The notes under the pieces: model-generated | Database searches by the model: none | Seen by the model: the letters and a program-made list of their open reading frames with translations, nothing else | What the model was told of the DNA's origin: nothing | Origin: JBDRZD01 sp964623395 | Lineage (GTDB): Bacteria; Hydrothermota; Hydrothermia; Hydrothermales; Hydrothermaceae | Direction of reading: 5' to 3' | DNA: 7,050 nucleotides | NCBI GenBank assembly: GCA_964623395.1 | Contig: CAZUSI010000071.1 | Coordinates: forward strand, 1-7,050 | Program-made: the position numbers and the translations under genes | Part shown: positions 5,842 through 7,050 of the stretch, piece after piece | Layout of the letters: every line of letters starts with the position of its first letter | Numbering within the stretch: position 1 is the first letter of the stretch

Positions 5842-7000
5842 AATTTTCATTATTTTAATATTAACTCTTTTATCCTTCATATTTTCTGGTTTTGAAATTG
5901 CCTATTTAACCCTTTCTCCCTTTGATATTCAGAAATTATCAGAAAAAAAATTCCATAATCTATTTATAAATTCTCCTTCAAAGGTATTATCAACAATTCT
6001 ATTTGGTAATAATTTTGTAAATGTTGGAATTGCTGTTTCCTTAACAATTTTTTTTTATAGAAGCCTTTTAAAGGGGTATGCACCTTTTTTAGGTGGTCTT
6101 TTATCCTTCTTTTTAATTGTTCTATTTGGAGAAATATTACCTAAAACTTTATCAAGAGCATATCCTGAAATAATATTTTTAAAATTTCATAAATTTATTT
6201 TTTACCTTTCCAAAATTTTTTATCCACCTATAAGATTTATAGTAAAAAGGTTATTTAAGGAGAAAAAAATTGAAATAAAGGAGGAAATATTCTTCACAAG
6301 TCTTTTAAAGGAAAAGGGAAAGGAAATAAAAGAAGAATTTGGAAGAGCATTAAGGTCTATTTTAAGAATATCTGAAAAAGATATAAAGGAGGTAATAAAG
6401 CCAAGAGAAAAAATCTTTGCTATTTCAATAGATGAAGATTTTGAAAAAATATTTAAAATTTTTTTAAGTTCTTCTTTCACAAGGGTTCCCTTTTATAAAG
6501 ACTCAATTGATAGAATAATAGGGGTTCTTCATGTGAAGGACTTACAAAGAATTCGCAAAAAAGAGGATATATACATGTATTTGAGAAAACCAATTATAGT
6601 TCCAGAAAATATAAAGATAATGGAGATTATAAAAAAGATAAAGGAAGAAAATATGCCTTTTGTCCTTGTAATAGACGAGTTTGGAAATCTTACAGGCTTT
6701 TTAACACTTTACGATTTAATGCTTGAATTTTTTGGAGAAATAGAATTTGAAGAAAAAAGGGCAAAAAATTTTATAATAGCAGATGGAATGATAAGAATAG
6801 ATGATTTAATGGAAAGATATTTAATACAGTTTCCTGAAGGAGAATTTGAAACTTTAAATGGTTTCCTCATTTATCTTACAGGAAGAATCCCTGAAAAAGG
6901 AGAAATTATTGATTATGAAGAATATAAATTTGAAATCTTGGAAAGGGATAAAAAAAGGATAAAACAAGTTAAAATCTATTTGCCTAATCTTTATATTTAG
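5831..7000 (+). CDS. CNNM/CorC-type membrane protein (DUF21 + CBS pair + CorC_HlyC domain)
   Basis: Member of the family often annotated as hemolysin C/CorC or magnesium-cobalt efflux protein; characterised bacterial relatives export Mg2+ or Na+/Mg2+, though many are untested. Length is 389 aa. The DUF21 membrane domain (about 1-140) shows FSGFEIAYLTLS (18-29), FGNNFVNVGIAVSL (58-71) and LFGEILPKTLSRAYP (98-112), with hydrophobic segments near 4-20, 62-78, 84-104 and 116-133. Two CBS motifs follow: KPREKIFAIS through FTRVPFY and IIGVLHVKDL (190-238), and MPFVLVIDEFGNLTGFLTLYD (275-295). The C-terminal CorC_HlyC domain covers about 310-386 (GMIRIDDL, ETLNGFLIYLTGRIPEKGE). CBS pairs in this family commonly sense adenine nucleotides. 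It overlaps fabD by 11 nt, so it is probably the last gene of this coupled run. The transported ion cannot be read from the sequence. Confidence 0.92.
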   Translation: MYFEIFIILILTLLSFIFSGFEIAYLTLSPFDIQKLSEKKFHNLFINSPSKVLSTILFGNNFVNVGIAVSLTIFFYRSLLKGYAPFLGGLLSFFLIVLFGEILPKTLSRAYPEIIFLKFHKFIFYLSKIFYPPIRFIVKRLFKEKKIEIKEEIFFTSLLKEKGKEIKEEFGRALRSILRISEKDIKEVIKPREKIFAISIDEDFEKIFKIFLSSSFTRVPFYKDSIDRIIGVLHVKDLQRIRKKEDIYMYLRKPIIVPENIKIMEIIKKIKEENMPFVLVIDEFGNLTGFLTLYDLMLEFFGEIEFEEKRAKNFIIADGMIRIDDLMERYLIQFPEGEFETLNGFLIYLTGRIPEKGEIIDYEEYKFEILERDKKRIKQVKIYLPNLYI

Positions 7001-7015
7001 ATTTATAATTTAAAA
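7001..7015 (+). other. Short AT-rich gap after the coupled gene run
   Basis: Fifteen bases, all A or T, separate the TAG stop from the next ATG. I see no hairpin with a T-tract, no clear ribosome-binding site and no room for a full promoter. It is the only non-overlapping junction in the window. Confidence 0.6.
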
Positions 7016-7050
7016 ATGTATTTAAAGGAAAAATTTGAAAAAGATATCCT
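7016..7050 (+). CDS. Possible start of the next gene, 3' truncated
   Basis: ATG at 7016 opens a frame of eleven codons (MYLKEKFEKDI) that runs to the window edge without a stop. It is in the same frame as the preceding gene and has no Shine-Dalgarno, but several genes here lack one too. The Lys/Glu-rich opening matches the window's codon style. Too little is visible to name it. Confidence 0.4.
   Translation, partial: MYLKEKFEKDI

Noticed and set aside
6990..7020. Rho-independent terminator after the CNNM gene
   Set aside because: There is no GC-containing hairpin followed by a T-run; the stretch is only AT-rich.
7016..7050. Start of ribosomal protein L5 (rplE), suggested by the LKEKFEKDI-like opening
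   Set aside because: Eleven residues are too few, short Lys/Glu-rich openings are common here, and the preceding gene is not a ribosomal protein.
1..7050. CRISPR array, tRNA/rRNA, insertion sequence, riboswitch or defence system
   Set aside because: The window is almost fully occupied by overlapping, recognisable housekeeping genes. I saw no spaced direct repeats, inverted-repeat ends or structured non-coding stretch.

Overview
The window reads as one dense, single-direction (+ strand) gene block from an AT-rich, Gram-negative (diderm) bacterium. Arg is coded mostly by AGA/AGG and Ile often by ATA, and the proteins are rich in Lys, Glu and Ile. This composition suggests a thermophilic or uncultured candidate-phylum lineage (for example a WOR-3/Stahlbacteria-like group). 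That placement is inference, not something the sequence proves.

Layout: bases 1-3959 hold a complete Tol-Pal cell-envelope module in the order pal, cpoB/ybgF, tolQ, tolR, tolA-like, tolB. Pal is cut at its 5' end by the window edge. The textbook proteobacterial order is tolQ-tolR-tolA-tolB-pal-ybgF, so the outer-membrane/periplasmic pair has moved in front of the motor genes here. Bases 3956-5841 hold two fatty-acid initiation enzymes, fabH (beta-ketoacyl-ACP synthase III) and fabD (malonyl-CoA:ACP transacylase). Bases 5831-7000 encode a CNNM/CorC-type membrane protein (DUF21, CBS pair, CorC_HlyC domain). The last 50 bases are a short AT-rich gap and probably the first codons of another gene.

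Every junction between complete genes overlaps. Four are ATGA start/stop overlaps (1102, 2146, 2694, 3956); the others overlap by about 7 to 28 nt. This indicates one polycistronic, translationally coupled operon. TolQ-TolR form a proton-driven inner-membrane motor that energises the TolA-like protein, which reaches TolB and peptidoglycan-bound Pal; CpoB is the TPR partner. Co-transcription with fabH/fabD would tie envelope constriction and lipid homeostasis to fatty-acid supply.

I found no new type of system. The best anomaly is the 5' end of cpoB. The open frame continues upstream of the only canonical start (TTG at 608) and encodes a lipoprotein signal peptide plus coiled coil, but has no ATG, GTG or TTG to begin it. 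The plausible starts are ATT at 416, which has a well-placed Shine-Dalgarno, or GTA at 428, which lies exactly where a GTGA start/stop overlap would be expected. Further points are a Cys replacing the usual peptidoglycan-binding Asp in Pal, atypical lipoboxes in both lipoproteins, and a very short TolA.
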